DNA of 64,000 nt from Paraburkholderia terricola (GCF_900142195.1 NZ_FRAB01000012.1:62001-126000); one strand, 5' to 3'. Positions 37,152-48,379 are shown, counted from the first letter of the stretch. Notes: generated by a model from the sequence alone, not told the origin. Translations and numbers: made by a program.

Positions 37152-38219
37152 ATGCCCACTCTCGGCTCCCACAATCTGCGTAACAACCTGTTCGTCGCCC
37201 CGATGGCCGGCGTGACCGACCGGCCGTTCCGGCAGCTCTGCAAGCGGCTGGGCGCGGGCTATGCGGTGTCGGAAATGGTCGCCTCGAACGCGCAGTTGTG
37301 GAAAAGCGAAAAGACCATGCGCCGCGCCAATCACGCGGGCGAGGTCGAGCCGATCGCCGTGCAGATCGCCGGCGCCGATCCGGCCATGATGGCCGAGGCG
37401 GCCCGCTACAACGTGGCGAACGGCGCGCAGATCATCGACATCAACATGGGCTGTCCGGCCAAGAAGGTGTGCAACGTGGCGGCGGGTTCGGCGCTGTTGC
37501 AGAACGAACCGCTGGTGCAGCGCATCGTCGAGGCGGTGGTGGGCGCGGTGGGCGTCGGGCCCGACGCGGTGCCCGTCACGCTGAAGATCCGCACCGGCTG
37601 GGATCGCGACAACCGGAACGCGCTCACCATCGCGCGCCTCGCCGAAGCCGCCGGCATTTCGATGCTGACCGTGCACGGCCGCACGCGCGCCGACCTGTAT
37701 CACGGCGAGGCCGAGTACGACACCATCGCCGCGGTGAAGGCGGCGGTGCGCATTCCGGTGGTCGCCAACGGCGACATCACGTCGCCGCAAAAAGCGCGCG
37801 AAGTGCTCGCCGCCACCGGCGCCGACGCGATCATGATCGGCCGCGCCGCGCAAGGGCGCCCGTGGCTGTTCCGCGAGATCGAGCATTTCCTGCAAACGGG
37901 TGAGTTGCTGCCGCCGCCGCGCATCGACGAAATCCAGCAGGTGATGAACGAGCATCTCGAGGATCACTACGCGTTCTACGGCGAATTTACCGGTGTGCGC
38001 ACTGCGCGCAAGCACATCGGCTGGTACACTCGCGGCCTTTCTGGCGCCAACGTGTTCCGGCATCGCATGAATACGCTGGACACCACGCGCGAACAACTCC
38101 TCGCCGTCAACGAATTCTTCGACGCACAGAAGGCGATCTCCGAGCGCCTCGTCTACGTCGACGAAACGCTCGACAACAACGACGGCGAGCCGGACCATAC
38201 CGACCGACTAGCAGCATGA
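37152..38219 (+). CDS. dusB: tRNA-dihydrouridine synthase B
   Basis: The product is 355 residues. This FMN-dependent enzyme reduces uridine in the D-loop of tRNAs. DUS signatures are present: [13 protein letters not shown], the catalytic-cysteine segment [27 protein letters not shown] and VVANGDI. The C-terminal helical tRNA-binding domain follows from about 245. A TAAAAT hexamer at 37072-37077, flanked by the dyad CGCTA-AAA-TAGCG, may be the promoter -10. dusB-fis is a classic growth-controlled operon, and the stop overlaps the fis start. Confidence 0.95.
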   Translation: MPTLGSHNLRNNLFVAPMAGVTDRPFRQLCKRLGAGYAVSEMVASNAQLWKSEKTMRRANHAGEVEPIAVQIAGADPAMMAEAARYNVANGAQIIDINMGCPAKKVCNVAAGSALLQNEPLVQRIVEAVVGAVGVGPDAVPVTLKIRTGWDRDNRNALTIARLAEAAGISMLTVHGRTRADLYHGEAEYDTIAAVKAAVRIPVVANGDITSPQKAREVLAATGADAIMIGRAAQGRPWLFREIEHFLQTGELLPPPRIDEIQQVMNEHLEDHYAFYGEFTGVRTARKHIGWYTRGLSGANVFRHRMNTLDTTREQLLAVNEFFDAQKAISERLVYVDETLDNNDGEPDHTDRLAA

Positions 38220-38449
38220 GCAAGAACAACATCGAACAATCTGTCCGCGACAGCCTGGGCATCTATTTCCAGGATCTCGACGGCTCCAATCCGCACGACG
38301 TCTACGACATGGTCATTTCATGTGTGGAAAAACCTTTGCTCGAAGTGGTGCTCGAGCAGGCCGGCGGCAATCAGTCGCTGGCCGCCGAGTATCTCGGCAT
38401 CAACCGCAATACGCTGCGCAAGAAGCTGCAACAGCACGGTTTGTTGTAG
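38216..38449 (+). CDS. fis: DNA-binding protein Fis
   Basis: The product is 77 residues, shorter than the 98-residue E. coli protein but normal for beta-proteobacteria. The C-terminal helix-turn-helix [31 protein letters not shown] is almost the consensus Fis end (key part [19 protein letters not shown]). Fis is a nucleoid protein that bends DNA and activates stable RNA promoters during fast growth. Its ATG overlaps the dusB stop as ATGA, so translation is coupled. purH begins 56 bases after. Confidence 0.96.
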   Translation: MSKNNIEQSVRDSLGIYFQDLDGSNPHDVYDMVISCVEKPLLEVVLEQAGGNQSLAAEYLGINRNTLRKKLQQHGLL

Positions 38450-38505
38450 CGCGTCGTCATTTCTTCGCGCCCTGCCACGTTTCCCTTCGGCTTTTCGTCT
38501 TCATC

Positions 38506-40071
38506 ATGATCAAGCAAGCGCTCATCTCCGTTTCCGACAAGTCCGGCATCGTCGACTTCGCCAAGTCGCTGTCGGACCTCGGCGTCAAGATCCTGTCGAC
38601 CGGCGGCACCGCGAAACTGCTCGCGGACGCGGGCCTCTCCGTCACCGAAGTCGCGGATTACACCGGCTTCCCGGAAATGCTGGACGGGCGCGTGAAAACG
38701 CTGCACCCCAAGGTGCACGGCGGCATTCTCGCGCGCCGCGATCTGCCGGAGCACATGGCCGCGCTCGAAAAGCACGACATTCCGACAATCGACCTGCTGG
38801 TCGTGAACCTGTACCCGTTCGTGCAGACGGTGTCGAAGGAAGCGTGCTCGCTGGAAGACGCGATCGAGAACATCGACATCGGCGGCCCGACCATGCTGCG
38901 CTCGGCTGCGAAGAATCATCGCGACGTGACGGTGGTGGTCGACCCGGCGGACTACGCGGTGGTGCTCGAGGAGATGCGCGCGAACGGCAACGCGGTGTCG
39001 TACAAGACGAACTTCCGCCTCGCCACCAAGGTATTCGCGCACACCGCGCGATACGACGGCGCGATCACGAACTACCTGACGAGCCTGACCGACGAATTGC
39101 AACACGCGTCGCGCAACACGTATCCGTCCACCTTCAATCTCGCGTTCGACAAGGTGCAGGACCTGCGCTACGGCGAAAACCCGCACCAGAGCGCCGCGTT
39201 CTATCGCGACCTGTCCGTGCCGGCCGGCGCGCTCGCGAACTACAACCAGTTGCAAGGCAAGGAACTGTCGTACAACAACATCGCGGATTCCGACGCGGCG
39301 TGGGAATGCGTGAAGACCTTCGACGTGCCGGCCTGCGTGATCGTCAAGCACGCCAATCCGTGCGGCGTGGCGGTGGGCGCGGACGCGAACGAAGCGTATG
39401 CCAAGGCGTTCCAGACCGACCCGACCTCGGCGTTCGGCGGCATCATCGCGTTCAACCGCGAAGTGGACGAAGCGGCGGCGCAAGCCGTGGCCAAGCAGTT
39501 CGTCGAAGTGCTGATCGCGCCGTCGTTCAGCGTCGAGGCTCGGCAAGTGTTCGCGGCGAAGCAGAACGTGCGTCTGCTGGAAATCGCTCTGGGCGAAGGC
39601 CATAACGCGTTCGATCTGAAGCGCGTCGGCGGCGGTCTGCTGGTGCAGTCGCTCGATTCGAAGAACGTGCAGCCGCGTGAATTGCGCGTGGTCACGAAGC
39701 GTCACCCGACGCCGAAGGAAATGGACGATCTGCTGTTCGCGTGGCGCGTCGCGAAGTATGTGAAGTCGAACGCCATCGTGTTCTGCGGCAACGGCATGAC
39801 GCTCGGCGTCGGCGCGGGCCAGATGAGCCGCGTCGATTCCGCGCGCATCGCGAGCATCAAGGCGCAGAACGCCGGTTTGACGCTGACCGGTTCGGCCGTG
39901 GCGTCGGACGCGTTCTTCCCGTTCCGCGACGGTCTGGATGTGGTGGTGGCCGCGGGCGCGACCTGCGTGATCCAGCCGGGCGGCTCCATGCGCGACGACG
40001 AAGTGGTCGGCGCGGCGGACGAGCACAACATCGCGATGGTGTTGACCGGGGTGCGGCACTTCCGGCATTGA
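38506..40071 (+). CDS. purH: Bifunctional AICAR formyltransferase/IMP cyclohydrolase
   Basis: The product is 521 residues, the usual size. It catalyses the last two steps of IMP synthesis. The N-terminal MGS-like cyclohydrolase domain includes [11 protein letters not shown] and [17 protein letters not shown]. The C-terminal transformylase contains [22 protein letters not shown] with the catalytic Lys-His, and [12 protein letters not shown]. The ATG at 38506 ([13 protein letters not shown]) fits the family. A longer open frame upstream overlaps fis and is not credible. It ends at a strong terminator. Confidence 0.97.
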   Translation: MIKQALISVSDKSGIVDFAKSLSDLGVKILSTGGTAKLLADAGLSVTEVADYTGFPEMLDGRVKTLHPKVHGGILARRDLPEHMAALEKHDIPTIDLLVVNLYPFVQTVSKEACSLEDAIENIDIGGPTMLRSAAKNHRDVTVVVDPADYAVVLEEMRANGNAVSYKTNFRLATKVFAHTARYDGAITNYLTSLTDELQHASRNTYPSTFNLAFDKVQDLRYGENPHQSAAFYRDLSVPAGALANYNQLQGKELSYNNIADSDAAWECVKTFDVPACVIVKHANPCGVAVGADANEAYAKAFQTDPTSAFGGIIAFNREVDEAAAQAVAKQFVEVLIAPSFSVEARQVFAAKQNVRLLEIALGEGHNAFDLKRVGGGLLVQSLDSKNVQPRELRVVTKRHPTPKEMDDLLFAWRVAKYVKSNAIVFCGNGMTLGVGAGQMSRVDSARIASIKAQNAGLTLTGSAVASDAFFPFRDGLDVVVAAGATCVIQPGGSMRDDEVVGAADEHNIAMVLTGVRHFRH

Positions 40072-40137
40072 TTCCGGCTTTTGGGGCACGGCGCGCGGTT
40101 CGATTGGCGCATCGGTCACCCAGTTGGCTTGAATGAG

Positions 40138-40172
40138 ACGGCTTGGTGGAGACTTCCATCAGGCCGTTTTTT
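40138..40172 (+). terminator. Rho-independent terminator after purH
   Basis: A 13-pair stem with two or three G-T wobbles forms between ACGGCTTGGTGGA and TCCATCAGGCCGT, with a short GACT-type loop. Six T follow directly. It lies 67 bases beyond the purH stop. Confidence 0.8.
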
Positions 40173-40198
40173 GTTGCCTTCCCTCTGCGCTGCACCGT

Positions 40199-40438
40199 TC
40201 AATCGTCCGGGTCCTTTCTCTCGTAACCTCCGCTGACATCGGGATGCTGGCTGATGTAAGTGCTGAGCCCCTGCCCTCGTCGCGCGAGACGCTTGAGCGC
40301 GGCAACGTGCTTCACACCGACGCTCGCCTCCGTGTACCAATACGCGACGCCGGTCTTGAAACGGACCGCGACATAGTCGTCGCCAATCTCATACGCCGCG
40401 ACGCCCGAATCGCCACTGACATTCCGATAGCGCTCCAT
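40199..40438 (-). CDS. Small protein of unknown function (79 aa)
   Basis: The ATG at 40436-40438 is preceded on the minus strand by AGGGAGG about ten bases upstream, a strong ribosome binding site that supports a real gene. The product reads as a compact alpha/beta domain: strands in [22 protein letters not shown], then a helix with [15 protein letters not shown] and a short tail ([13 protein letters not shown]). It vaguely recalls KTSC-type domains (S-x-I-x-x-I-x-Y...V-x-F-x-x-G-x-Y-x-Y), but this is only suggestive. It is convergent with purH and divergent from ruvC, with no other partner. Confidence 0.72.
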   Translation of the reverse strand: MERYRNVSGDSGVAAYEIGDDYVAVRFKTGVAYWYTEASVGVKHVAALKRLARRGQGLSTYISQHPDVSGGYERKDPDD

Positions 40439-40568
40439 CCGCGATGACCTCCCTGTACGCATGCAGCAGCAGTTTTTATTCCGCCGACATCGCCGCATGC
40501 CGGCCGCCGCGCGGCACGTTCGTTGTAGTATCGCAGGCACCAGCTTTTTACCGCGCGTGCGGCACTCC

Positions 40569-41111
40569 ATGAGAATTCTCGGCATCGACCCCGGCTTGCG
40601 CGTGACCGGCTTCGGCGTGATCGATCAAAGCGGTCACACGCTCAGCTATGTCGCGAGCGGCGTCATCAAGACCGCCGACGCGGATCTGCCGTCGCGTCTC
40701 GGCACCATTTTCGAAGGCATCTCCACGCTGATTCGCCAGCATTCGCCGGATCAGTCGGCGATTGAAAAAGTGTTCGTCAACGTCAATCCGCAATCCACTT
40801 TGCTGCTCGGCCAGGCACGCGGCGCGGCAATCTGCGGACTGGTGGCGGGCGGCGTGCCGGTCGCCGAATACACCGCGTTGCAGTTGAAGCAGGCCGTGGT
40901 GGGCTACGGGCGCGCAACCAAGGAGCAGATGCAGCAGATGGTGGTGCGGCTGCTCAGTCTTTCCGGCGTACCCAGCACCGACGCCGCCGACGCGCTCGGC
41001 ATGGCGATCTGCCACGCTCACGGCGGATCGACGCTGAGCACGCTCGGCGGCATCGCGCCTTCGCTGGCGAAGAAAGGGCTGCGCGTCAGGCGCGGACGCC
41101 TCGTCGGCTAA
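40569..41111 (+). CDS. ruvC: Holliday junction resolvase RuvC
   Basis: The product is 180 residues. The catalytic acidic residues are visible: D7 in MRILGIDPG, the glutamate of SAIEKVF, and the aspartates in [13 protein letters not shown] near the end. It cuts Holliday junctions symmetrically after RuvAB branch migration. The ATG at 40569 was chosen because the catalytic core begins at once. First gene of ruvC-ruvA-ruvB, with a 71-base gap to ruvA. Confidence 0.97.
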   Translation: MRILGIDPGLRVTGFGVIDQSGHTLSYVASGVIKTADADLPSRLGTIFEGISTLIRQHSPDQSAIEKVFVNVNPQSTLLLGQARGAAICGLVAGGVPVAEYTALQLKQAVVGYGRATKEQMQQMVVRLLSLSGVPSTDAADALGMAICHAHGGSTLSTLGGIAPSLAKKGLRVRRGRLVG

Positions 41112-41182
41112 GCGAAAAAGCGCACGACGCGCCGCCCGCTCGCTGCGCTACACTCGCCCTTTCTCTCAAGAATGAACTCCCC

Positions 41183-41764
41183 ATGATCGGTCGCATTGCC
41201 GGCGTTCTGCTGGAAAAAAATCCGCCGCATTTGCTCGTCGACTGCAACGGCGTCGGTTATGAAGTCGACGTGCCGATGAGCACGTTCTACAACCTGCCGT
41301 CGACCGGCGAACGTGTCGTGCTGCTCACGCAAATGATCGTGCGCGAGGACGCGCATCTGCTGTATGGCTTCGGCACGGCCGAGGAACGCTCGACCTTCCG
41401 CGAACTGCTGAAAATTTCCGGCATCGGCGCGCGCATGGCGCTGGCGGTGCTCTCGGGCATGAGCGTGCACGAACTCGCGCAGACCGTCACGCTGCAGGAT
41501 GCGGCGCGTCTCACGCGCGTGCCCGGCATCGGCAAGAAAACGGCGGAGCGGCTGCTGCTCGAACTGAAGGGCAAGCTAGGCGCGGATCTCGGCGCGATGG
41601 CCGGCGCGGCGTCGGCATCCGGCCACGCCCCCGATATCCTTAACGCGCTGCTTGCCTTGGGCTACTCCGAGAAAGAAGCGTTGGCGGCCGTCAAAAACGT
41701 GCCGGCCGGCACCGGCGTTTCCGAGGGCATCAAGCTCGCGTTGAAGGCGCTGTCCAAGGGTTGA
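41183..41764 (+). CDS. ruvA: Holliday junction branch migration protein RuvA
   Basis: The product is 193 residues. It has an N-terminal OB fold ([20 protein letters not shown]), two helix-hairpin-helix motifs ([16 protein letters not shown] and [19 protein letters not shown]) and a C-terminal RuvB-binding domain ([19 protein letters not shown]). The tetramer holds the four-way junction. TACACT at 41150-41155 could be a promoter -10 separate from ruvC. ruvB follows after 28 bases. Confidence 0.97.
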   Translation: MIGRIAGVLLEKNPPHLLVDCNGVGYEVDVPMSTFYNLPSTGERVVLLTQMIVREDAHLLYGFGTAEERSTFRELLKISGIGARMALAVLSGMSVHELAQTVTLQDAARLTRVPGIGKKTAERLLLELKGKLGADLGAMAGAASASGHAPDILNALLALGYSEKEALAAVKNVPAGTGVSEGIKLALKALSKG

Positions 41765-41792
41765 AGCCAGGCGCGCGCGGTACAATGAACCC

Positions 41793-42857
41793 ATGATCGA
41801 AACCGACAAACTCGCCGCCGAACGCATCATCGCGGCCACGCCCGTCTCGCCGAACGAAGAAGCGTTCGAGCGCGCGTTGCGCCCGCGCCAGCTCGAGGAA
41901 TACGTCGGGCAGGAAAAAGTGCGCGGCCAGTTGGAAATTTTCATCGAGGCCGCCAGGCGCCGTTCGGAATCGCTCGACCACGTCCTGCTGTTCGGGCCGC
42001 CTGGTTTGGGCAAGACCACGCTCGCGCACATCATCGCGCGGGAAATGGGCGTGAATCTGCGGCAAACGTCCGGCCCAGTGCTCGAACGCGCCGGCGATCT
42101 CGCCGCGCTGCTCACCAATCTCGAGGCCAACGACGTGCTGTTCATCGACGAAATCCACCGGCTCTCGCCGGTCGTCGAGGAAATTCTGTATCCGGCGTTG
42201 GAGGACTATCAGATCGACATCATGATCGGCGAAGGGCCGGCCGCGCGCAGCGTGAAGCTGGACCTGCAGCCGTTCACGCTGGTCGGCGCGACCACGCGTG
42301 CGGGCATGCTGACCAATCCGCTGCGTGACCGTTTCGGCATCGTGGCGCGGCTGGAGTTTTATAACGCCGAGGAACTCTCGCGCATCGTCACGCGTTCGGC
42401 GTCGCTGCTGAATGCACAGATCCATCCGGACGGCGCGTTTGAAATCGCCAAGCGCGCGCGCGGCACGCCGCGGATCGCCAACCGGCTGCTGCGGCGCGTG
42501 CGCGATTTCGCCGAGGTGAAAGCCGACGGCAACATCACCGCGCAAGTGGCCGACGCGGCGCTCAAAATGCTCGACGTGGACGCGGTCGGCTTCGACCTGA
42601 TGGACCGCAAGCTGCTCGAGGCGATTCTGCACAAGTTCGACGGCGGCCCCGTCGGCGTCGACAATCTCGCGGCTGCCATCGGCGAAGAGCGTGACACGAT
42701 CGAAGACGTGCTCGAACCGTATCTGATCCAGCAAGGCTTCCTGCAGCGCACGCCGCGTGGGCGGGTCGCCACGCTGCTGACCTACCGGCATTTCGGTCTC
42801 GCCGCGCCGGACTCGTCGAGCGGACTGCCGGGCTTGTGGGATTCGGCCGCGACCTGA
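41793..42857 (+). CDS. ruvB: Holliday junction branch migration ATPase RuvB
   Basis: The product is 354 residues. The AAA+ motor has Walker A GPPGLGKT at 68-75, Walker [10 protein letters not shown], sensor motif [18 protein letters not shown], and a C-terminal winged helix with RTPRGRVAT. It drives branch migration as a hexamer on RuvA. The ATG at 41793 lacks a ribosome binding site and is preceded by TACAAT ending six bases upstream, so an internal leaderless transcript is possible. Otherwise it is translated from the ruvCAB message. Confidence 0.97.
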   Translation: MIETDKLAAERIIAATPVSPNEEAFERALRPRQLEEYVGQEKVRGQLEIFIEAARRRSESLDHVLLFGPPGLGKTTLAHIIAREMGVNLRQTSGPVLERAGDLAALLTNLEANDVLFIDEIHRLSPVVEEILYPALEDYQIDIMIGEGPAARSVKLDLQPFTLVGATTRAGMLTNPLRDRFGIVARLEFYNAEELSRIVTRSASLLNAQIHPDGAFEIAKRARGTPRIANRLLRRVRDFAEVKADGNITAQVADAALKMLDVDAVGFDLMDRKLLEAILHKFDGGPVGVDNLAAAIGEERDTIEDVLEPYLIQQGFLQRTPRGRVATLLTYRHFGLAAPDSSSGLPGLWDSAAT

Positions 42858-42898
42858 GCCAGGCGCATGCAGTTGGAAGCGGCGCGCCGATCGACGGG

Positions 42899-43558
42899 TT
42901 ACAGCACCTTCTTGAAACTATCGTCCGCGCTGGGCGCATCGAGATGCGACACGTCCGCCCACGACACGATGGACGCCTTGCCGCCGTCAAAATCCACCAC
43001 GTTCACGCTCGTATTCAGCAACGCGTAATCACGCGGTGCATCGAGCGGCAAGGCGCATGCGAACCGGCGCACGCAATCGAGCACGCCGCCATGCGCGACA
43101 CACGCGATTCGTCCGCCAGGATGCGCGGCCACTAGCGGCTCGACCGCATGCAGCACGCGATGGTAGAAGACGCGTTGCGACTCACCTTCCGGCGGCGCGA
43201 AACCCGGATCACGGGTTTGCCAGTGCGTGTGTTCATCGGGGAAACGAGCGGCGATCTCGTCGCTGTCATGCCCCTGGAACGCACCATAGGAGCGCTCGCG
43301 CAAACCCTCGCGCAGTTGCAGCGGCAAGCCGAGCATCTCGGCAATCGGCTGCGCGGTTTGCCGCGCGCGCTGCAGGTCGCTGGAATAAATCGCATCGAGC
43401 CGCGCGCCCTGCTTCGCTTCATTCGCGATGCGGCGCGCAAGGCGTTGCGCCTGCTCGAGCCCGGTCGTCGCAAGCGGAATGTCGATGTGACCTTGAATGC
43501 GCTTGATGCGGTTCCAGTCGGTCTCGCCGTGGCGGATGAATAGAATCTGCGTGGTCAT
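42899..43558 (-). CDS. Histidine phosphatase family protein (phosphoglycerate mutase-like)
   Basis: The product is 219 residues. The phosphohistidine site is LFIRHGETDWN near the N-terminus. Further family residues are YSSDLQRARQTAQPIAE, LRERSYGAFQG and the late VAHGGVLDCVRR, which supplies the second catalytic histidine. The group includes cofactor-dependent mutases, GpmB and CobC-like phosphatases. The substrate cannot be read from sequence. It is the last of three minus-strand genes (tyrS, dtd, this one), with a 106-base gap after dtd, so co-transcription is uncertain. Confidence 0.88.
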   Translation of the reverse strand: MTTQILFIRHGETDWNRIKRIQGHIDIPLATTGLEQAQRLARRIANEAKQGARLDAIYSSDLQRARQTAQPIAEMLGLPLQLREGLRERSYGAFQGHDSDEIAARFPDEHTHWQTRDPGFAPPEGESQRVFYHRVLHAVEPLVAAHPGGRIACVAHGGVLDCVRRFACALPLDAPRDYALLNTSVNVVDFDGGKASIVSWADVSHLDAPSADDSFKKVL

Positions 43559-43664
43559 GGGATGAAGTGGGCGCTATTCGCCGGTTATGCCGAGCCGGTA
43601 TTGTCGCAAATCCGGCTGGAGAGTAGACGCGGGCGCCGTTGCGCGCCTCGTGTTGACGCGCGCT

Positions 43665-44123
43665 TCAGGCGTTCGCCTGGAGCCAGAAGGTGACCGGCCC
43701 ATCATTGACGAGCGACACCTGCATGTCAGCGCCGAATTCGCCTGTCTCCACAATCGGATGCTTCGCGCGGGCCGCCGCAACGAAGTAATCGAAGAGCCGC
43801 TTGCCTTCATCCGGTGGCGCGGCTGGCGTGAAGCTGGGGCGCAAGCCGCTGTTCGTATCCGCGGCCAGCGTGAACTGCGAAACGAGCAGCAAACCGCCTG
43901 CGCGGCCCGCGCCGTCGAGATTCTGCACGGAGAGATTCATCTTGCCGGCCGCGTCGCTGAACACGCGGTAGCCGAGCACCTTGGCGAGCAGCCGGTCGGC
44001 TGCGGCTTCCGTGTCGCCGCGCTCCGCGCAGACGAGCGCCAGCAGCCCCGCTTCGATCGCGCCGGTCACGCGATCGTTCACGCGCACTTCCGCATGCCGC
44101 ACACGCTGGATCAGCGCGATCAT
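43665..44123 (-). CDS. dtd: D-aminoacyl-tRNA deacylase
   Basis: The product is 152 residues, typical for DTD. The two active-site motifs are plain: SQFTL in [12 protein letters not shown] and the NDGPVTF near the end (the Gly-cis-Pro motif). The enzyme removes D-amino acids and glycine mischarged on tRNA. It starts 31 bases after the tyrS stop on the same strand, a functionally sensible pairing since TyrRS is known to mischarge D-Tyr. Confidence 0.96.
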   Translation of the reverse strand: MIALIQRVRHAEVRVNDRVTGAIEAGLLALVCAERGDTEAAADRLLAKVLGYRVFSDAAGKMNLSVQNLDGAGRAGGLLLVSQFTLAADTNSGLRPSFTPAAPPDEGKRLFDYFVAAARAKHPIVETGEFGADMQVSLVNDGPVTFWLQANA

Positions 44124-44154
44124 CGGCGCGGCTCCGAATGCAATGCCCGGCTCA

Positions 44155-45399
44155 TCAGGCCGTCAGCGTGACGCGCGCAAAACGGCGCTTGCCGACCTGC
44201 ACGACGTACTCGCCGGCCTCAACCTTCAGACCCTTGTCGGACACGGTCGCGCCGTCGATCTTCACGCCGCCTTGCTCGATGTTGCGCAGCGCTTCGCTCG
44301 TCGACGGCACGAGGTTGGCCTGCTTGAGCAACTGGCCGATCGCGAGCGGCGCGCCGGCCAGCGTGAGCGACGGAATATCGTCCGGCACCCCGCCCTTCGC
44401 GCGATGGTTGAAGTCTTCGAGCGCGCGCTCGGCGTCGGCTTGCGAGTGAAAGCGCGCGACGATTTCCTGCCCGAGCATCACCTTGAAATCACGCGGATTG
44501 CGACCCGCTTCGATCTCTTTCCTGAAGCCGGCGATCTCTTCCATCGGGCGGAACGAGAGCAGCTCGAAGTAACGCCACATCAGCACGTCGGAAATACTCA
44601 TCAGCTTGCCGAACATGTCGTTCGGCTTTTCGCTGATGCCGATGTAGTTGTTCTTCGACTTCGACATCTTCTCGACGCCGTCGAGACCTTCGAGCAGCGG
44701 CATCGTCAAGATGCACTGCTGTTCCTGGCCGTACTGCTTCTGCAACTCACGGCCCACCAGCAGATTGAATTTTTGATCCGTGCCGCCGAGTTCGAGGTCG
44801 GCGTTCAGCGCGACGGAGTCGTAGCCTTGCATCAGCGGGTACAGGAACTCGTGGATCGAGATCGGCACGCCGCTCTGAAAACGCTTGGTGAAATCTTCAC
44901 GCTCGAGAATCCGCGCGACCGTGTAGCGCGACGCGAGCTTGATCATGCCGTCCGCGCCGAGCGGCATCGACCACTCGCTGTTGTAGCGGATCTCGGTCTT
45001 GTCGCGGTCGAGCACGAGCGCGGCCTGCTCGAAATAGGTTTTCGCGTTCGATTCGATCTGCTCGCGCGTGAGCGGCGGCCGCGTGGCGTTACGGCCCGAC
45101 GGATCGCCGATCAGCGACGTGAAATCGCCGATCAGAAAGATCACCGTGTGACCGAGGTCCTGCAACTGACGCATCTTGTTCAGCACGACCGTATGGCCGA
45201 TGTGAATGTCCGGCGCGGTGGGATCGAGCCCGAGCTTGATGCGCAGTGGCGTGCCGGTCGCCGCGCTCTTCGCGAGCTTTTGCGCGAATTCCTCTTCGAT
45301 CAGCAATTCGTCCACGCCGCGCTTGGTGACGGCGAGCGCATGACGGACTTCGTCGGTGATCGGAAAAGCGGGACTGGGCTTGGTGGACTCGGTGCTCAT
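44155..45399 (-). CDS. tyrS: Tyrosyl-tRNA synthetase
   Basis: The product is 414 residues. Class I signatures HIGH (66-69, PDIHIGHT) and KMSKS (244-248) frame the Rossmann catalytic domain. A C-terminal S4 RNA-binding domain starts around residue 350 ([10 protein letters not shown]...[12 protein letters not shown]). The ATG at 45397-45399 was chosen because it begins [10 protein letters not shown]. An earlier in-frame start gives an arginine-rich leader not seen in the family. It is divergent from anmK and heads a run with dtd. No T-box or other leader was recognised, as expected in this phylum. Confidence 0.97.
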   Translation of the reverse strand: MSTESTKPSPAFPITDEVRHALAVTKRGVDELLIEEEFAQKLAKSAATGTPLRIKLGLDPTAPDIHIGHTVVLNKMRQLQDLGHTVIFLIGDFTSLIGDPSGRNATRPPLTREQIESNAKTYFEQAALVLDRDKTEIRYNSEWSMPLGADGMIKLASRYTVARILEREDFTKRFQSGVPISIHEFLYPLMQGYDSVALNADLELGGTDQKFNLLVGRELQKQYGQEQQCILTMPLLEGLDGVEKMSKSKNNYIGISEKPNDMFGKLMSISDVLMWRYFELLSFRPMEEIAGFRKEIEAGRNPRDFKVMLGQEIVARFHSQADAERALEDFNHRAKGGVPDDIPSLTLAGAPLAIGQLLKQANLVPSTSEALRNIEQGGVKIDGATVSDKGLKVEAGEYVVQVGKRRFARVTLTA

Positions 45400-45603
45400 G
45401 CTGGAAACTTGAAGTCGCGAAAAAGGGTGATTGTCCCATAGATGCACGCCGCCGCGCCCACTGAGTCGGCCACAACGGGCGCGGCGGCGCACGATTTCCA
45501 TGTGCGGACGTGGCGGTGAGCGCGGCCGCGCTTTTTCTTCAGCCGCGCTTGCGCCAAGAATCTGCTACAACCAACGCAACGAACCATCGACAGGAGCAGC
45601 AAC

Positions 45604-46734
45604 GTGGCGCAAGACCCCGCAGACGGCATCTACTTCGGATTGATGTCAGGCACGAGCATGGACGGCGTGGACGGTGTGGCCGTCAGGTTTGCCCAAGGGA
45701 AACCGCCGGAGGTGCTGGCCGAGGCGTTTGTCGGCTTCGCGGCGGGCTTGCGCGAAGCGCTGTTCGCCTTGCAACAGCCGGGAGACAACGAAATCGAACG
45801 CGAGGCGCTGGCCGCCAACGCGCTCGCGACCCGTTACACGGTGTGCTGCCACGAACTGCTGCGCGGCGGACGCCTATCCGCCCCGGAGGTGCGCGCGATC
45901 GGCGTGCATGGGCAGACGGTGCGGCATCGGCCGGAAAAAGGCTACACGCGGCAGATCAACAACCCCGCGTTGCTCGCGGAAATGATGCATATCGACGTGA
46001 TCGCCGATTTCCGCAGCCGCGACGTCGCGGCGGGCGGCCAAGGCGCGCCGCTCGTGCCGGCGTTTCATGCCACGGTGTTCGGCATGAAGGACGAGACGCG
46101 GGTGGTCTGCAATCTCGGCGGCATCAGCAACATCACGGTTCTGAACGCGACCGGCAGCGTGCGCGGCTTCGACTGCGGGCCGGCGAACGCGCTGCTCGAC
46201 GAGTGGGCCGAACGCCATCTCGGCAAACCCTTCGACGAGAACGGTCATTTCGCGGCGGGCGGCCAGGTGGACCGCACGCTGCTCAACGCTTTGCTCGATG
46301 AGCCGTTTTTCGCGCAGCAGCCGCCGAAAAGTACCGGCCGCGACCTGTTCAATGCGGAATGGCTCGACGCAAAGCTACAGCCGTTCGCAACGCTCGCCCC
46401 CGCGGATGTGCAAGCGACCCTGGTCGCCCTCACGGCGGTGACGGTCGCACGCGAAATCGAGCGGCATGCGTCGGATGCGAGAGCGGTCTACGTATGTGGG
46501 GGCGGCGCGCGCAACCCGGAGATTCTGAAGGCGCTGCAGCAGGCGCTGGAGGACAGCGGCGTCAGCGGCGTTCCGGTAATGACGACCGACGCGCTCGGCG
46601 TGCCGCCGAGCCAGGTCGAGGCGCTAGCGTTCGCCTGGCTGGCGATGCGCTGCGTGGCGCGCCTGCCGGGCAATCTGCCGGCGGTCACCGGTGCGGCCGC
46701 GGAACGCGTGCTGGGGGCGATTTATCCTCGCTGA
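45604..46734 (+). CDS. anmK: 1,6-anhydro-N-acetylmuramic acid kinase
   Basis: The product is 376 residues. Family motifs are present: [12 protein letters not shown] at the N-terminus, [25 protein letters not shown] and the [10 protein letters not shown] segment. It opens and phosphorylates the anhydro sugar from recycled cell-wall muropeptides to give MurNAc-6-phosphate. The GTG start at 45604 is backed by AGGAG seven bases upstream. It ends at a very strong terminator shared with the convergent erpA gene. Confidence 0.96.
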   Translation: MAQDPADGIYFGLMSGTSMDGVDGVAVRFAQGKPPEVLAEAFVGFAAGLREALFALQQPGDNEIEREALAANALATRYTVCCHELLRGGRLSAPEVRAIGVHGQTVRHRPEKGYTRQINNPALLAEMMHIDVIADFRSRDVAAGGQGAPLVPAFHATVFGMKDETRVVCNLGGISNITVLNATGSVRGFDCGPANALLDEWAERHLGKPFDENGHFAAGGQVDRTLLNALLDEPFFAQQPPKSTGRDLFNAEWLDAKLQPFATLAPADVQATLVALTAVTVAREIERHASDARAVYVCGGGARNPEILKALQQALEDSGVSGVPVMTTDALGVPPSQVEALAFAWLAMRCVARLPGNLPAVTGAAAERVLGAIYPR

Positions 46735-46735
46735 C

Positions 46736-46769
46736 AAATGGAAACGGGGCCGAAGCCCCGTTTCCATTT
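46736..46769. terminator. Bidirectional terminator between anmK and erpA
   Basis: A perfect 15-base stem, AAATGGAAACGGGGC with its complement, closes a CGAA tetraloop. The A/T ends serve as weak T runs in both directions. It begins one base after the anmK stop. Confidence 0.85.
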
Positions 46770-46793
46770 ACAACTTGTTCGCCTAACCGGCCA

Positions 46794-47159
46794 TCAAACC
46801 GAGAACGACGAGCCGCAACCGCAGGTGGTCGTGGCGTTCGGGTTCTTGATGACGAACTGCGCGCCGTTGATGTCGTCCTTGTAGTCGATTTCGGCGCCAA
46901 CCAGATACTGGTAGCTCATCGAATCGATCAGCAACTGGACACCGCTCTTGTTCATGATGGTGTCGTCTTCATTAACGGCTTCGTCGAACGTAAAACCGTA
47001 CTGAAAGCCCGAGCAGCCGCCGCCCTGCACGAAAACGCGCAGTTTGAGGTCCGCATTGCCTTCTTCTTCGATCAGTTGCTTGACCTTGTCAGCCGCTGCG
47101 TCGGTAAAAACGAAGGGGGCGGGCATCTCGGTCACGGGTGTGTCGGTGACTGCGTTCAT
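46794..47159 (-). CDS. erpA: Iron-sulfur cluster insertion protein ErpA
   Basis: The product is 121 residues. The A-type carrier cysteines are C49 ([11 protein letters not shown]) and C113 and C115 (TTCGCGSSF). It passes Fe-S clusters to target enzymes. The acidic run DEAVNEDDT is typical for ErpA. It follows rplM-rpsI on the same strand, 267 bases after the rpsI stop and beyond a terminator, so it probably has its own promoter. Confidence 0.95.
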   Translation of the reverse strand: MNAVTDTPVTEMPAPFVFTDAAADKVKQLIEEEGNADLKLRVFVQGGGCSGFQYGFTFDEAVNEDDTIMNKSGVQLLIDSMSYQYLVGAEIDYKDDINGAQFVIKNPNATTTCGCGSSFSV

Positions 47160-47350
47160 TCGAACTCTCCAAAAAGCTTCTAACCGCTATTGTAGGGCTG
47201 ATCTCGATATCGTGCCGAAGCCCACAAAATCAATGGGTTCTTCCACGAAAATCGACGGGCGGCGCGATTGCCGGCAGCACCCCGCCCGAGCGGATGAATC
47301 GCCGGCCACGCGCTGAATCCACCGCGACAGAGCGACGCCGCGCGAGCAAT

Positions 47351-47386
47351 AAAAAAGCCGCCTTCGCGAAAGCGTTGGCGGCTTTT
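47351..47386 (-). terminator. Rho-independent terminator of rplM-rpsI
   Basis: AAAAGCCGCC pairs with GGCGGCTTTT, with an inner CGC-GAAA-GCG helix. On the minus strand the stem ends in a run of six T. It starts 41 bases past the rpsI stop. Confidence 0.88.
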
Positions 47387-47426
47387 GCAGCGCTCCAGCC
47401 CGAAAGCCGGTTCGCACCCGAAGCGA

Positions 47427-47819
47427 TTAACGCTTCGAGAATTGCTTCCTGCGACGTGCCTTGTGGAAGCCGACCTTCTTACGTTCGACTTCACGAGCAT
47501 CACGCGTCACGAAGCCGGCGTGCGACAGTTGCGGCTTCAGCGTTGCGTCGTAGTCCATCAGTGCGCGGGTGATGCCGTGGCGAACCGCACCGGCTTGACC
47601 CGTTTCACCGCCACCCGTGACGTTGACCTTGATGTCGAACGTAGCGGCGTGGTTCGTGAGTTCCAGCGGCTGACGCACGATCATGAGCGACGTTTCGCGC
47701 GAGAAGTAATCGGCGATGGGCTTGCCGTTCACAACGATATCGCCCTTGCCTGCCTTGATGAAGACGCGTGCGACGGCGCTCTTGCGGCGGCCCGTGCCGT
47801 AATTCCAGTTACCGATCAT
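47427..47819 (-). CDS. rpsI: 30S ribosomal protein S9
   Basis: The product is 130 residues, the full length for S9. It begins [20 protein letters not shown] and ends in the basic [10 protein letters not shown] tail that reaches into the ribosomal P site. The segment [19 protein letters not shown] is the family signature. It follows rplM by 11 bases, the universal L13-S9 operon. Confidence 0.98.
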   Translation of the reverse strand: MIGNWNYGTGRRKSAVARVFIKAGKGDIVVNGKPIADYFSRETSLMIVRQPLELTNHAATFDIKVNVTGGGETGQAGAVRHGITRALMDYDATLKPQLSHAGFVTRDAREVERKKVGFHKARRRKQFSKR

Positions 47820-47830
47820 GTGGGCTCCCC

Positions 47831-48259
47831 TTAGATCTCGAGCGCTTTCGGCTGTTGTGCCGAATGCGGGTGCGTTGCTTCAGCGTAGACCTTCAGCTTC
47901 TTGATCATCGCGTAGCCCAGCGGGCCCTTCGGCAGCATGCCCTTGACCGCTTTCTCGAGCGCACGGCCCGGGAAGCGTTCCTGCATCTTGCCGAACGTCG
48001 TTTCATAGATACCGCCCGGGTAACCCGAGTGGCGATAGTACTTCTTGTCAGTAGCCTTGTTGCCCGTGACCTTCAGCTTGCCGGCGTTGATAACGATGAT
48101 GAAATCACCGGTGTCGACGTGGGGAGTGAATTCAGGCTTGTGCTTGCCGCGAAGACGGTGTGCCACTTCGCTGGCGACACGCCCGAGAACCTTATCCGTC
48201 GCGTCAATCACGTACCATTCGCGCGTCACCTCATGGGCTTTTGCGGAAAACGTCTTCAT
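47831..48259 (-). CDS. rplM: 50S ribosomal protein L13
   Basis: The product is 142 residues. It starts [20 protein letters not shown] and contains the L13 signature [15 protein letters not shown] with [11 protein letters not shown]. It is an early 50S assembly protein. The ATG at 48257-48259 is the family start. An upstream in-frame extension is not credible. A consensus-like promoter at 48380-48409 gives a leader of roughly 114 bases. No known ribosomal leader motif was recognised. Confidence 0.98.
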   Translation of the reverse strand: MKTFSAKAHEVTREWYVIDATDKVLGRVASEVAHRLRGKHKPEFTPHVDTGDFIIVINAGKLKVTGNKATDKKYYRHSGYPGGIYETTFGKMQERFPGRALEKAVKGMLPKGPLGYAMIKKLKVYAEATHPHSAQQPKALEI

Positions 48260-48379
48260 GATCGATCCAAAAAAATTGCTGCGCCCAATGTGTTTTTTCC
48301 TGCTTGTAGTGTGCGCATCGAGGCGCGTGCAGGCTCTCCCTGTTCTTCCTCCGCGGGCGCGGATGCGGAAAAGCCCTGA

